Shown piece after piece: positions 54,889 to 63,705 of a stretch of 64,000 bases of DNA; the first letter of the stretch is position 1, and the number at the start of each line of letters is the position of its first letter. Made by a program: the position numbers and the translations under genes. Under the pieces are notes generated by a model. It was not told the DNA's origin and searched no databases. It was given only the letters and a program-made list of their open reading frames with translations. Source of the stretch: Azophilus sp963663395 (GTDB lineage: Bacteria > Pseudomonadota > Gammaproteobacteria > Pseudomonadales > Azotimanducaceae); contig OY760226.1 in NCBI GenBank assembly GCA_963663395.1, positions 5,022,001 through 5,086,000 of the forward strand, read 5' to 3'.

Positions 54889-55191
54889 ATGAGCCAAGCA
54901 GAACGGTCAGGCGTCCATAGTACCCCGCCGGATCAGGTTGACGTCAGTGACCCAACCCTGTTCGGAAACGACAGCTGGCGGCCCTGGTTTGTGCGCCTCC
55001 GGCAGCGTCTCCGGTGCACTATTGTGCAGAGTCCCCCGTTGGCGGCTACTGATCCGTCACGTCTCACGACGACTCAGGAGGAGAACGAATGTGTTTACAG
55101 CACCCACGAAGTGTCTCGGGCGGTCGACACCAAGATGCGTGAGTTCTGGAATCCCATACACATCCAGGAAACCAATGGAGCATGGGGTTGA
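54889..55191 (+). pseudogene. Deletion remnant of a second P450/NTF2-like gene pair
   Basis: The first ~45 codons copy the P450 N-terminus (QVDVSDPTLFGNDSWRPWF versus QIDVSDPRIFGDDTWQPWF). A one-base loss then shifts the frame, the DNA continuing to match the P450 gene to about 55072. From about 55092 it matches the last 33 codons of the NTF2-like gene (VYSTHEVSRAVDTKMREFWN versus VYSCIEVFRVVDGKICEFWN). About 1.2 kb between them is gone. So a paralogous P450-NTF2 operon existed here and collapsed by deletion. A small chimeric protein could be made but would not be a P450. Confidence 0.85.
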
Positions 55192-55193
55192 TC

Positions 55194-56237
55194 ATGCCAG
55201 AGTTGCTGGCATCGATTAATCAAATCGATTCCCCGTGGTTGGAATCTGTTTTTGCTGAAGCTGGTATCCACGTTCCGGCCATCAACAACATTTCCGTTGA
55301 GCCCATAGGGGCAGGCAACACCGGTATCACCGTAAAGGTTTCACTGGACTATGAAGCACCGGATACCGCAGCGCCGAAATCAGTTGTCTGCAAGTTCCAT
55401 CCTACTGACCAGCCACGGATTGAGGCGATCAAGAGCGCGGGTGTATTCCTGACCGAAACCAACGTCCAGAAACTCCTGGCTGAAAAATCTGAGGCAGCAA
55501 TTCCCGAATGCTACTTCGTGGCGGTTTCGGACGATGGCAGCCAATTCAATATGGTCTGCGAAGATCTGTCTGAAAGATGCGAACCGGGCGACCAGATAAA
55601 GGGGTGCTCCATTGATGAAGCAAGGGCCGCCATCGTTGAGCTTGCCAAATTGCACCGCCAGTACTGGAACGAACCACTATTGAGCGATCTGCACTGGATC
55701 AGACCCAGGATGCCATTCCCTGAAAACGCACTGGAGTTACTGGATGACCGGCTGCGCAACCTGCTGACCAAGGAACAACATGACGTTGTCAAACAGGCCG
55801 CACCTCGAATACATGATTGGCTGGGTTTGGAGCCTGACAATCAAACGCTGATTCATGTTGATTGCCGTGTCGACAACATGTTGTTTGACCAAAGCAATGC
55901 GAAGTCCCCACAAGCGTACCTGATTGACTTTGCCCTGGTCAGCGTTGGTGACGCTGTCGCCGATGTTGCCTATTTTCTTACAAGTAGCCTGTCGCCCGGC
56001 GACAGGCTGGCCTGCGAAACAGATTTGCTGGAAGTGCATACCCGGGAACTCGCTCGGAAGGACCCGGCCTACACCATTGAGACAGCGATGCAGTCATATC
56101 GAGAAAATATTGTCTCCTCGCTTTATCTGACGATGCACGCAGCAATGGGTATGCCTGATACACCACAAGCCAGGCTGCTGTTAACCAGACTGTTCGAGCG
56201 AAACTGTGCGGCCGTGCAACACTGGATGAACCTATGA
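55194..56237 (+). CDS. Aminoglycoside-phosphotransferase-fold kinase (APH/ecdysteroid kinase-like)
   Basis: A 347-aa protein kinase-like fold: KSVVCKFHP (ATP-binding Lys), FNMVCEDLSE (hinge), HVDCRVDNMLF (HxDxxxxN catalytic loop) and LIDFALVSVGD (metal-binding Asp). These kinases phosphorylate alcohol groups of small molecules, including steroids and hydroxy acids. ATG 55194 begins just past the NTF2 remnant. Overlaps the sulfotransferase gene by 4 bp; probably acts on the same hydroxylated compound. Confidence 0.87.
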   Translation: MPELLASINQIDSPWLESVFAEAGIHVPAINNISVEPIGAGNTGITVKVSLDYEAPDTAAPKSVVCKFHPTDQPRIEAIKSAGVFLTETNVQKLLAEKSEAAIPECYFVAVSDDGSQFNMVCEDLSERCEPGDQIKGCSIDEARAAIVELAKLHRQYWNEPLLSDLHWIRPRMPFPENALELLDDRLRNLLTKEQHDVVKQAAPRIHDWLGLEPDNQTLIHVDCRVDNMLFDQSNAKSPQAYLIDFALVSVGDAVADVAYFLTSSLSPGDRLACETDLLEVHTRELARKDPAYTIETAMQSYRENIVSSLYLTMHAAMGMPDTPQARLLLTRLFERNCAAVQHWMNL

Positions 56238-57517
56238 TCAACGAGATCACCGTCGACGATCTGGCAGCGCCGGAGATCTCTGACAGAGGCCTGGAGATAC
56301 TGGCCGAACGTGCTGCCATCCCGATCGAATTCTCAATACAGGGAATATTGCAATTCGCCGAAGATGCATCAGATGTGCCTATTCATCAGGATGAAGACTT
56401 CTTTCAAAATCTCGAGCGATTTTTGCTTGAAGGCGACCGTCGGGGTGGGTTCTCGGAAGCCGGCAAAAAGCTGCTGGCAGCAGAATGCGCCAACCTGATT
56501 ATTCAGCGCAGCCGTCTGGAAGCGCTTTTCCGTCAACATCCCGAGATTGCCGACGTCGAAGTGACGGCGCCTATTGTCATTGCCGGGATTCCTCGCTCCG
56601 GCACAACCAACCTGTCCAATATCATGAGCAGCGACTCGCGCCTGCGAGCGCTGAGCTTTTGGCAGTCAAGGGCACCCTTTCCTGCAAACGACCCCAACCA
56701 GTCTCCGGAATTGTCCGAGGAAGAGAGAGCAGAGCTAGGACGGCAGGTCATGGCAGATATGCACGCATTGATGCCATTGTCGAGATTGATGTACGACATC
56801 TCATTCGCCGACGCCATGGAGGAATTGTGCTTCATGGCCATGGCGGGATGCCCCTTGATGTACATGCCCCAAACCTACACGCCAGACTGGAACCGCTGGT
56901 TCTACAACGAGATGGATCCCGCCAGGATGTACAACTTGATCAAACGCGGGCTGCAGGCGTTGAACTGGTTACAGGGCGCTGAAGAAGGCGCTGCCAAGCG
57001 CTGGGTTTTGAAGACGCCCCACCATCTGGGTTTCTTGCCGGCGCTGAACAGAGAATTCCCCGATGCACACCTGATCGTTACACATCGCGACCCTGCCTCA
57101 TCAACCGTTTCGAACGCGACAATGAACGCGTACGTTCTTCGCGAGACTCATGCAAGGCCTGATCCTCAGCATGGTTATGAGGTGGCGGTCCATATGGCGG
57201 ACGGAATGATTGGTGGACTGGTCCGTGATATTGATACCACCGACTGGACATCCGTGACACACATTCATTTCCACAACTATATGGCCGATGTGATGGGAAC
57301 ACTGGAATCGATCTATGACGCGGTCAATTTCCCGTTCACGGATCAGGCACGCGTGGAGCTCAAGGCTTACATTGATGCGCATCCGCGCGGTCGTCACGGG
57401 GGCAAACTCACTTACAACCCCGAACGGGATTTTGGCGTGACTCGCGAACAGATTCGCGACCGCTACCAGGCTTACATCGAAAAGTTCTCCGTCAGGATTG
57501 AAGAGCATCACGCTTGA
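56234..57517 (+). CDS. PAPS-dependent sulfotransferase family protein
   Basis: A 427-aa protein. The 5'-phosphosulfate loop is IAGIPRSGTTNLSNIM and the 3'-phosphate region IVTHRDPASSTVSN. It resembles the bacterial Sulfotransfer_3 group, which sulfates hydroxyl groups of small molecules. Located between a kinase (ATGA overlap) and an alkylsulfatase-like gene (TTGA overlap), so translation is coupled in a three-gene operon. Confidence 0.88.
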   Translation: MINEITVDDLAAPEISDRGLEILAERAAIPIEFSIQGILQFAEDASDVPIHQDEDFFQNLERFLLEGDRRGGFSEAGKKLLAAECANLIIQRSRLEALFRQHPEIADVEVTAPIVIAGIPRSGTTNLSNIMSSDSRLRALSFWQSRAPFPANDPNQSPELSEEERAELGRQVMADMHALMPLSRLMYDISFADAMEELCFMAMAGCPLMYMPQTYTPDWNRWFYNEMDPARMYNLIKRGLQALNWLQGAEEGAAKRWVLKTPHHLGFLPALNREFPDAHLIVTHRDPASSTVSNATMNAYVLRETHARPDPQHGYEVAVHMADGMIGGLVRDIDTTDWTSVTHIHFHNYMADVMGTLESIYDAVNFPFTDQARVELKAYIDAHPRGRHGGKLTYNPERDFGVTREQIRDRYQAYIEKFSVRIEEHHA

Positions 57518-59358
57518 ACAGCTTCCGAGCAACACTGGTCCTGACGCTGACAATTGGTTTCGGTTCAGCAGAACTGATGGCCGAAAAAACAAGCTCCAAT
57601 GAGAAAGTGAAAGCTATGGCGACGCATCAATCGCTCTATCCCCGGTTCTATCGGGGCGATCTGGACGACCAGGTCATCGCCGTCGACAACGGCGCGCGTG
57701 TGAACGGCGCTTACGCCGCATTTGTTGCCGAGGGTCCCTGGGCGGAGGTCAAGACCTGGGAAGTCACTCCCCGCATCCATACCATCACCGGCTACGGTAT
57801 CGCCAACCACACTTTTGTCGAGGGCGACACCGGCCTCATCATGATCGATACCGGTCAGAACCTGGGCGCCGGACTCGAAGCGCTGAAAATGAAGCAGACA
57901 TTCAGCGACAAACCCGTCGTTGCCGTCATCTACAGCCATCATCACTACACCAGGGGAACCCGGGCAATCGCTCAGACTCACCCGGATATCGACATACCCA
58001 TCTTCGGACACCCTGATGTCGATGAAAACATGAAGTCGCTGTTTTCCTACCTGGCACCCGGCAGGTTTCGCCGCGGTTTTATTCAGTTCGGACACTACCT
58101 TCCTACGGAAGGTGCTGACGCTGAGTACAGCATCACGGAACCGGAGTTTGAAGACCCCTTGCTGAATGCCGGCGGACACTTGCCGGTAACGCACCCTGTA
58201 GCAGACGGAGAACAGGTAAACATTGATGGGCTCAATGTCGTTTTCCACCACGCCGTTGCTGACACAGAAGACAGCCTGATCATTCATATTCCGGAACTCG
58301 ACGCCGTGATTCACAACACGGCGGTGATGCCGTTCATGTTCCCGATGTATACCCTCCGCGGCGATTACAATCGCTCCCCGCCCGATGTATTGGCGTCAAT
58401 CGACAAACTGCGCTCGCTGAGACCGAAGTACCTGGTTGGCTGTCACGGGTTCCCGGTGACGGGACGCAAACAAGCCTATGATTTCGCGACGGCGCATCGC
58501 GACGCTCTGGCCTACATCTACCAGCAAACAGTAAGGGGGATTAATCGAGGTCTGGGCCCCGCCGAGATCGCGCGCGAACTACGACTCCCGCAGCAACTGG
58601 TGGCGATTCCCGAGTTGTACCCTGCCTACGTCGATGTGGAACACATGGTGCGAGGCATTTACAGAGGGCTGGTCGGCTGGTTCGCCAACGATACTGTCGA
58701 ATTGCATCCGCCCCATGCAGCCGAACTGGGTGCCGAGATTGTCCAGGGATTTGGTGGCGCAGATGCACTGCTGCAGCGGGCCGAGCAGATTTTTGGGGAG
58801 AAGCGCTATAACCTCGCCGCAAATATGGCGGGTTACGTGTTGGCTGATGACCCCGCTCACGAAAACGCCAAGCGCATCAGGGCTGCAGCCTTGCGCAAGA
58901 TGGCTCAGGCCACGCCAACGGGAATGCAGACCCGTAACTTTCTTCTGCATGAGGCACTGGAACTGGAAGGGAAAATCACCGTCACTGATCCCGCGACGGT
59001 CGGCCGGATCCCTCTTCCGGTCGAAGCGGTCGCCGCTCTGCCACCTGCCTCAACGCTGGAAACCCTGTCCTACACCATTGACGGAAAACGAGCTGTCGAC
59101 CTGGTAGCGACGGTAAGAATCGACGTAACCGACACCAATGAGAGTTTTACACTGACAATTCGCCACGGTGCCACGGAATTTGCCGAATCTGCGCCCGAGG
59201 ATTACGAACTCAGCCTTGCTCTCGACCGGCGCGCCTGGGCGGAACTGTTACTCGGGCAAAAAACTCTGCAGGCGCTGGTCGACGAGGATCGAGCCGTTTT
59301 TTCCGGCGACGACAAGCTGAAATCCAAATTCCAGTCCGCCTATCACGAAGTGATGTAA
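57514..59358 (+). CDS. Alkylsulfatase-like metallo-beta-lactamase-fold protein with altered metal motif
   Basis: A 614-aa exported protein (TTG start, signal peptide ending ELMA). Layout matches SdsA1/BDS1 alkylsulfatases: MBL domain (~90-330), dimerisation domain (TVRGINRGLGPAEIA to ~470) and SCP2-like C-terminus. The usual HxHxDH metal motif reads H142-H-H144-Y-T146-R147: the Asp and last His are replaced by Thr and Arg, while the DTG and HNTAVMP and GCHGFP regions persist. So only part of the dinuclear site remains; activity may be changed or lost. Other members of the superfamily with variant motifs exist. The TTGA overlap couples it to the sulfotransferase. Confidence 0.85.
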   Translation: MNSFRATLVLTLTIGFGSAELMAEKTSSNEKVKAMATHQSLYPRFYRGDLDDQVIAVDNGARVNGAYAAFVAEGPWAEVKTWEVTPRIHTITGYGIANHTFVEGDTGLIMIDTGQNLGAGLEALKMKQTFSDKPVVAVIYSHHHYTRGTRAIAQTHPDIDIPIFGHPDVDENMKSLFSYLAPGRFRRGFIQFGHYLPTEGADAEYSITEPEFEDPLLNAGGHLPVTHPVADGEQVNIDGLNVVFHHAVADTEDSLIIHIPELDAVIHNTAVMPFMFPMYTLRGDYNRSPPDVLASIDKLRSLRPKYLVGCHGFPVTGRKQAYDFATAHRDALAYIYQQTVRGINRGLGPAEIARELRLPQQLVAIPELYPAYVDVEHMVRGIYRGLVGWFANDTVELHPPHAAELGAEIVQGFGGADALLQRAEQIFGEKRYNLAANMAGYVLADDPAHENAKRIRAAALRKMAQATPTGMQTRNFLLHEALELEGKITVTDPATVGRIPLPVEAVAALPPASTLETLSYTIDGKRAVDLVATVRIDVTDTNESFTLTIRHGATEFAESAPEDYELSLALDRRAWAELLLGQKTLQALVDEDRAVFSGDDKLKSKFQSAYHEVM

Positions 59359-59373
59359 GTAGAGACTGGAACA

Positions 59374-59549
59374 ATGAGCAGGACAATCGAAAAGAAAACC
59401 TTCTGCCGTATCTGCGAGGCCGCGGGCAAACGGCCAACGTGCATCCCGAAGTTACAAATCATCATGGCTTGAAGGAAGGCGATTTCGCGCGTGTCGAATC
59501 ACCCTTGAGTGAACTCGAGGCGCGGCTAGTCGATTGTGACCATCGCTAG
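59374..59549 (+). pseudogene. Molybdopterin oxidoreductase remnant (N-terminus joined to near C-terminus)
   Basis: ATG 59374 begins MSRTIEKKTFCRICEAAGK, the CxxC start of the iron-sulfur region of molybdopterin oxidoreductases. Then, in another frame, NVHPEVTNHHGLKEGDFARV, ESPLSELEARLVD, matches their C-terminal cofactor-binding domain. The middle (several hundred codons) is deleted. It lies 15 bp after the alkylsulfatase-like gene and overlaps the convergent chimeric gene at 59526. Confidence 0.75.
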
Positions 59550-60665
59550 TTCGCCATTGCGTTGACCGAATAGCATGTTGTCGCCCCGAAAATCCCAGTG
59601 TGCGGCTACCTGGTTTTCGCACTCGAGCGAATAACGCCAATAACCCGGCGCGCTCACAGTCAGGCGATCGAGGATCTCGATGTTTGAACCGGACAATTCA
59701 GCGCCAAAACGCCCCAGAATAGAGCGTTTGAGCTTCATCATGCCTTGAGCAAAGGCATTCGCTGTCGTGGCGTCGATCTTCGCCCAGTCGCAACTCTCCA
59801 TACCCCTGCCCTGCCACGTCGGCGTGTGAAGGCCGGCCAGATCCCGATAGAACCCCACCTTAAAACGATACATTCCCCCTTGCGCCGCGTTCTCGCGACC
59901 GCCTTGGTTTTCGGTAGCCATCTTGAGAAACAGGGAGCTGGGCAGTGAATCGTCATCCTGTTCATGTTGCGGAATCAGACGGCTGCTGCTGCCGTAGTAG
60001 CCTGCGACAACGGGCTCGACCTCCACGTCGCCATGGGGAATACTGCGCGTACCCAGAAAAACCGGTCCTCGTGACATGGAAAACCCGGGCGCATCTGCGT
60101 CTATGACAACTGCGCCTATGCCCCGTGGGCCCGGGATGTCGTCGAATCGAACAAAGCAGGCGTACAGCTCGTTGTACATCGCTCCGGTGACGAAGCTTTT
60201 CGAGCCGTTAATGATGATGTTGTCACCATCCCTTGCCGCGGTGGTTTCAAGATAGGTCAGATCGGAACCATGCAGCGGTTCTGTCAGGGCAATGGCGCAA
60301 CCCTTTACGCCAGTCACCACATCGCGCAGATATTTGTCTTTCAGTGCCTGGTTATCCGAAAGCATCAACATCGACGGGCCGGGACCGGTGGTACAGAACA
60401 TCGGTTCACCCACGATCCAGCTACCGGCGGCCCGAATGGCTTCCGATACGGCCAGTAGATAATCCACGCAGTCACCGCCTTGACCACCCCACTCTTCGGG
60501 TGCCGTAAGACCAAAAAAGCCGAGTTCTCCGAACCGGTCGGAAACAGACCGGTAGTCGACGGCATCCTCCTCGTCCCACTTGAACGCGGCTTCCTGATAT
60601 TCCAGGCCAGCATCGTATGCTCTTTTTTTGATTGCCTCCTGTTCAGGTGTCAACGCAATACTCAT
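59526..60665 (-). CDS. Chimeric acyl-CoA dehydrogenase N-half fused to APH-kinase fragments
   Basis: A 379-aa frame. Residues 1-~210 are an acyl-CoA dehydrogenase N-terminal and middle domain (GFFGLTAPEEWGGQGGD, IALTEPLHGSDLTYLETTA, VFLGTRSIPHG). The normal C-terminal helical domain is absent; instead DVEVEPVVAGYYGSSSRLIP and SLFLKMATENQGG, MYRFKVGFYRDLAG start an APH-type kinase, which jumps past its hinge and ends HWDFRGDNMLF...AMVTID at its metal Asp. This is best read as two or three deletions that joined neighbouring genes in frame, not a designed fusion. ATGA overlap with the DUF3237 gene upstream. Confidence 0.75.
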   Translation of the reverse strand: MSIALTPEQEAIKKRAYDAGLEYQEAAFKWDEEDAVDYRSVSDRFGELGFFGLTAPEEWGGQGGDCVDYLLAVSEAIRAAGSWIVGEPMFCTTGPGPSMLMLSDNQALKDKYLRDVVTGVKGCAIALTEPLHGSDLTYLETTAARDGDNIIINGSKSFVTGAMYNELYACFVRFDDIPGPRGIGAVVIDADAPGFSMSRGPVFLGTRSIPHGDVEVEPVVAGYYGSSSRLIPQHEQDDDSLPSSLFLKMATENQGGRENAAQGGMYRFKVGFYRDLAGLHTPTWQGRGMESCDWAKIDATTANAFAQGMMKLKRSILGRFGAELSGSNIEILDRLTVSAPGYWRYSLECENQVAAHWDFRGDNMLFGQRNGELAMVTID

Positions 60666-61135
60666 GAATCACTTCCCTCACTTTCGCAGGCATAGATGTT
60701 GTATTCGATGGCGGTGTTTTCGGCGACCCGGCCCTCGGCGATGGCAACCGTGTGGTTGAGCCACGCATAGCGAGGATCGCCACATTCGAAACGTGGCTGG
60801 GTGACAAAATGGACTGTGCCAAAGGGCAGCCCCTGACCCGACTGGAAGGCAGCCGCAGTTTCATCGTTAAGTTGGACACGGCCGAAGTACTGCATGTAAA
60901 TGATGGCGCCATCATCTGTTTTCCAGGTCACACGCGCATCGACGTGTCCCAGACCTCCCGGGTCTACCAGCAGGTTGTCACCACCTCCGGCGAGGACCTC
61001 CCCATTGATGCGCTCACCGGAGACTTTGCCGCCGCGCACAACGTAGAGCTGACGAACGCCGATGTCCATTCTTCCGGTCGTTGTTACGCTTTCGACATAG
61101 GCTGTCATCGTTGCGATTTTCTTTAACTTCAACAT
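60662..61135 (-). CDS. DUF3237 domain protein
   Basis: A 157-aa beta-barrel-like protein of the DUF3237 family: RQLYVVRGGKVSGERINGEVLAGGGD, DARVTWKTDDGAIIYMQYFGR, then F-C-GDPRYAWLNHTVAIAEGR. Function unknown; members often neighbour catabolic acyl-CoA genes. ATG 61135 follows GAGGT; the frame is open to 61213. Overlaps the chimeric gene by ATGA. Confidence 0.85.
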   Translation of the reverse strand: MLKLKKIATMTAYVESVTTTGRMDIGVRQLYVVRGGKVSGERINGEVLAGGGDNLLVDPGGLGHVDARVTWKTDDGAIIYMQYFGRVQLNDETAAAFQSGQGLPFGTVHFVTQPRFECGDPRYAWLNHTVAIAEGRVAENTAIEYNIYACESEGSDS

Positions 61136-61145
61136 AACAATACCT

Positions 61146-61330
61146 CTACGGCTCCATATCCACAGGGCGCTTGACCAGTTCTGTCTGAGGCCAGTTGGTA
61201 ATACCGTTGCCAAGCGTAAAATACGCCTTCACCTGGTCCTTGCCTTCCCGCAACATCTCTTCAGGCAAAGCCGAAAGCGGCATACCCGCTGCAGACAGTT
61301 CCAGGCCGCGGGGCAGCTTCTGCAGATTGA
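61146..61330 (-). pseudogene. Molybdopterin oxidoreductase internal remnant
   Basis: Minus-strand frame ending TAG at 61148-61146 reads LPRGLELSAAGMPLSALPEEM, then REGKDQVKAYFTLGNGITNW. This matches the segment of molybdopterin oxidoreductases that precedes the GNP-type cofactor motif. No start codon or upstream domain remains. Distinct strand from the remnant at 59374, so two such genes may have been lost. Confidence 0.55.
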
Positions 61331-61548
61331 CTGTTTGACCTCACGCACCTGACGAATCTGTTGCATAGTTCGGGTACAGTATATAGTTTGTGTGTCAGTG
61401 TTGACATATATTGAAGCAGGGCTTTGACAAGAGCCAGGCGCTTTGCCAGGCGACGTGATCAAGTTGCTCCGCAACTTGGAGACGTTGTTCGATAATGCGG
61501 CTCATCTGTCCACATCAAGGCCGTTCAAGGAGCCTGGAGAGAATAATC
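61331..61548. other. Intergenic region upstream of the split ligase
   Basis: About 218 bp, AT-rich around 61370-61420 with a TTGACA at 61411-61416. The word ATATAGTTTGTGTGTC at 61381-61396 resembles part of elements A and B, but the match is weak. No gene seen. Confidence 0.35.
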
Positions 61549-61942
61549 GTGAGTGAAACACTACAACCCGGTCCGTGGGAAAAGATCCACCGTGAACTGG
61601 GCGTGAAAGCCCCTGATTTCGACGATAGACCGCCTGGCACCTTTGTCGAGCTCTACGCCGAGTCGATTCCGGACAACACGGCCTTACGCTACCGCGATCG
61701 TGATATCAGCTATGCAGAACTGAACGAGCTAGCCAATCGACTGGCCAATGCCCTCGCGGCGCTCGGCATCAAACGCGGTGACGTGATCGGCGTACAGATG
61801 CAGATGATTCCGCAGTACGCAATCGCTCTACTGGCAGCATCAAAACTAGGCGCAGCGCTATCGAGCGTGTCTCCTCTCCTCGCCCCTGTGGAAATCACCC
61901 GTCAAGTTGAAGATGCCAACATCAAGGTGCTGCTGTCTCTAG
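61549..61942 (+). pseudogene. AMP-dependent acyl-CoA ligase, 5' part (gene split by IS1380-family element)
   Basis: GTG 61549 with GGAGAG upstream opens an adenylate-forming enzyme: FVELYAESIPDNTALRYRDR, ISYAELNELANRLANALAAL, GVQMQMIPQYAIALLAASKLG. It runs into the insertion after about 131 codons and would end at a stop just inside it (61960-61962). Continues at 63710. With one CTAG copy removed the joint reads KVLLSLDSLANSTLAALES in frame. Confidence 0.88.
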
Positions 61943-63705
61943 CCCGCAAATCTCACCATTAAACTGGAATGGGACCTCGATTTATTGGATAATGTGAGTG
62001 GATTCAATTACTTACACTATTCCAACAAAGAGGTCCCATGAACACACAGTGTACGCCCAGGCAACTTGAATTTCACGCCTTTGGCCGCCGCGAAGTTGTC
62101 GGTCGTTTCGACGCCGGTCGGCTCACCTCCGATGGCGGCGCCATCCTGCTGCGCGAGGTGGATCGCCGCTTGGGGCTGATGCAGCGCATCGCAGATTGCT
62201 TCACCGATTATCGCGACCCCAGGAAGGTCGAACACTCGGTGTTGGAGATGGTTACCCAGCGGGTGGGTGGGATTGCCCTGGGCTACGAAGACCTCAACGA
62301 TCACGACGCGTTGCGCGGCGACAGCCTGTTGGCGCTCTGGGCGGGCAAGGCCGACCTGACCGGTGCGCAGCGACCCCGGGAGCGGGATCGGAGGTATGCA
62401 CTGGCGGGTTCGAGCACGTTGAACCGCCTGGAGTTGGGTAAGCCGGAGGATGCGGCCCGGGATCGCTACCGCCGCATCGCGGCGGATGCGGATGCCCTGG
62501 ACCGGGTGCTGGTGGATCTGTTCCTGGATGCCCACACCGAGGCGCCGGCAGAACTGTGGCTGGACCTGGACGCCACGGACGATCCGCTGCACGGCAATCA
62601 GGAGGGGCGTTTCTTTCATGGTTACTACAAGAACTACTGTTACTTGCCGCTCTACATCTTTTGTGGCGAGCATCTGTTGTGCGCACGACTGCGGCCATCG
62701 AACCGGGATGCCAGCGTCGGCAGCGTCGAGGAGTTGACCCGCATCGTTGGCCGGATTCGCCAACGCTGGCCCGAGGTGCGCGTGGTGGTACGGGGCGATT
62801 CCGGATTTTGCCGGGAATCGATCATGCATTGGTGCGAGTGCAACGACGTGGACTATGTGCTCGGTCTGGCGCGCAACGAGCGCCTGGTGGGACACATCGA
62901 GAAGGCTCTGCACAAGTCCCACAGCCGCTATGCGACGACGGGCGCGCCGTCGCGTCGGTTCCGGGTGTTTCGCTACCGGACCCGAACATCCTGGAGCCGC
63001 GCGCGCCGGGTGGTGGCCAAAGCCGAGCATCTGGCGAAGGGTCCCAACCCGCGCTTCGTGGTGACCAGCCTGGGCCCGGCGGTGGCCGGGCCGCAACGAC
63101 TCTACGAACAACTGTATTGCGCCCGTGGCGACATGGAAAACCGCATCAAAGAGTGTCAGCTCGATCTGTTCGCCGACCGGACCAGCACGGCGACGCTGCG
63201 CGCCAACCAACTGCGTCTGTATTTTGCGTCCTTCGCCTATGTGCTCATGCACGGCCTGCGGCGCCTGGGCCTGGCCGGCACGCGCTGGGCCCGGGCGCAA
63301 TGCGGAACCCTTCGGGTGAAACTGCTCAAGGTCGCAGCCCGGGTGCGGATCACCGCACGCAAGGTCTGGTTGTCGTTCTCATCGGTCTACCCCTACCGGG
63401 ACGCATTTACGGCCGCCGCAAACGCGCTCTGTCGGGGACCGACCCGCGCCCCGCCTGCGTAACCGGATTCGCGCCGACCCATCACACCGACCGGCTCACC
63501 CGCCGGGGAGGACCCACGCCTGAAAGACAGCCCGTGGCTGCCACCGCCGTGGCACAGTCACGTTTCCGACCCTGCCGAGAGCCAAAATTGCCTCAATATC
63601 GCCGCACAGGCATGCGTTTACAGCACTGGCACTTTCTAACAAGCAAACAAACGGCCCTCAGCCAGCCGGTTCAAACGGCTCCGTCGAGTTGGTGACGGAT
63701 GCGGG
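61943..63705 (+). mobile_element. Insertion sequence, IS1380 family, 1763 bp
   Basis: Ends CCCGCA...TCACCA form imperfect inverted repeats at 61943 and 63705. The 4-bp target CTAG is duplicated at 61939-61942 and 63706-63709, the duplication length known for IS1380. An imperfect inverted repeat (61983-62024) precedes the transposase. It interrupts a ligase gene that is otherwise in frame on both sides, suggesting recent insertion. Confidence 0.88.
62038..63462 (+). CDS. IS1380-family transposase
   Basis: A 474-aa DDE transposase. The start region VVGRFDAGRLTSDGGAILLREVDRRLGL is diagnostic of IS1380 transposases; LWLDLDATDDPLHG and VVVRGDSGFCRE contain the first two catalytic Asp, and RGDMENRIKECQLDLFADR the Glu. 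AGAGG precedes the ATG. Intact frame. Confidence 0.92.
   Translation: MNTQCTPRQLEFHAFGRREVVGRFDAGRLTSDGGAILLREVDRRLGLMQRIADCFTDYRDPRKVEHSVLEMVTQRVGGIALGYEDLNDHDALRGDSLLALWAGKADLTGAQRPRERDRRYALAGSSTLNRLELGKPEDAARDRYRRIAADADALDRVLVDLFLDAHTEAPAELWLDLDATDDPLHGNQEGRFFHGYYKNYCYLPLYIFCGEHLLCARLRPSNRDASVGSVEELTRIVGRIRQRWPEVRVVVRGDSGFCRESIMHWCECNDVDYVLGLARNERLVGHIEKALHKSHSRYATTGAPSRRFRVFRYRTRTSWSRARRVVAKAEHLAKGPNPRFVVTSLGPAVAGPQRLYEQLYCARGDMENRIKECQLDLFADRTSTATLRANQLRLYFASFAYVLMHGLRRLGLAGTRWARAQCGTLRVKLLKVAARVRITARKVWLSFSSVYPYRDAFTAAANALCRGPTRAPPA

Noticed and set aside
55051..55053. TGA inside the P450 remnant where the intact paralogue has TGG, considered as a third recoded UGA
   Set aside because: It replaces Trp, not Cys, the segment is already frameshifted, and no SECIS-like hairpin or redox motif is present. 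It is decay.
61381..61396. Third copy of the conserved upstream element
   Set aside because: Only a partial match to one of the three words; the spacing and other words are absent.
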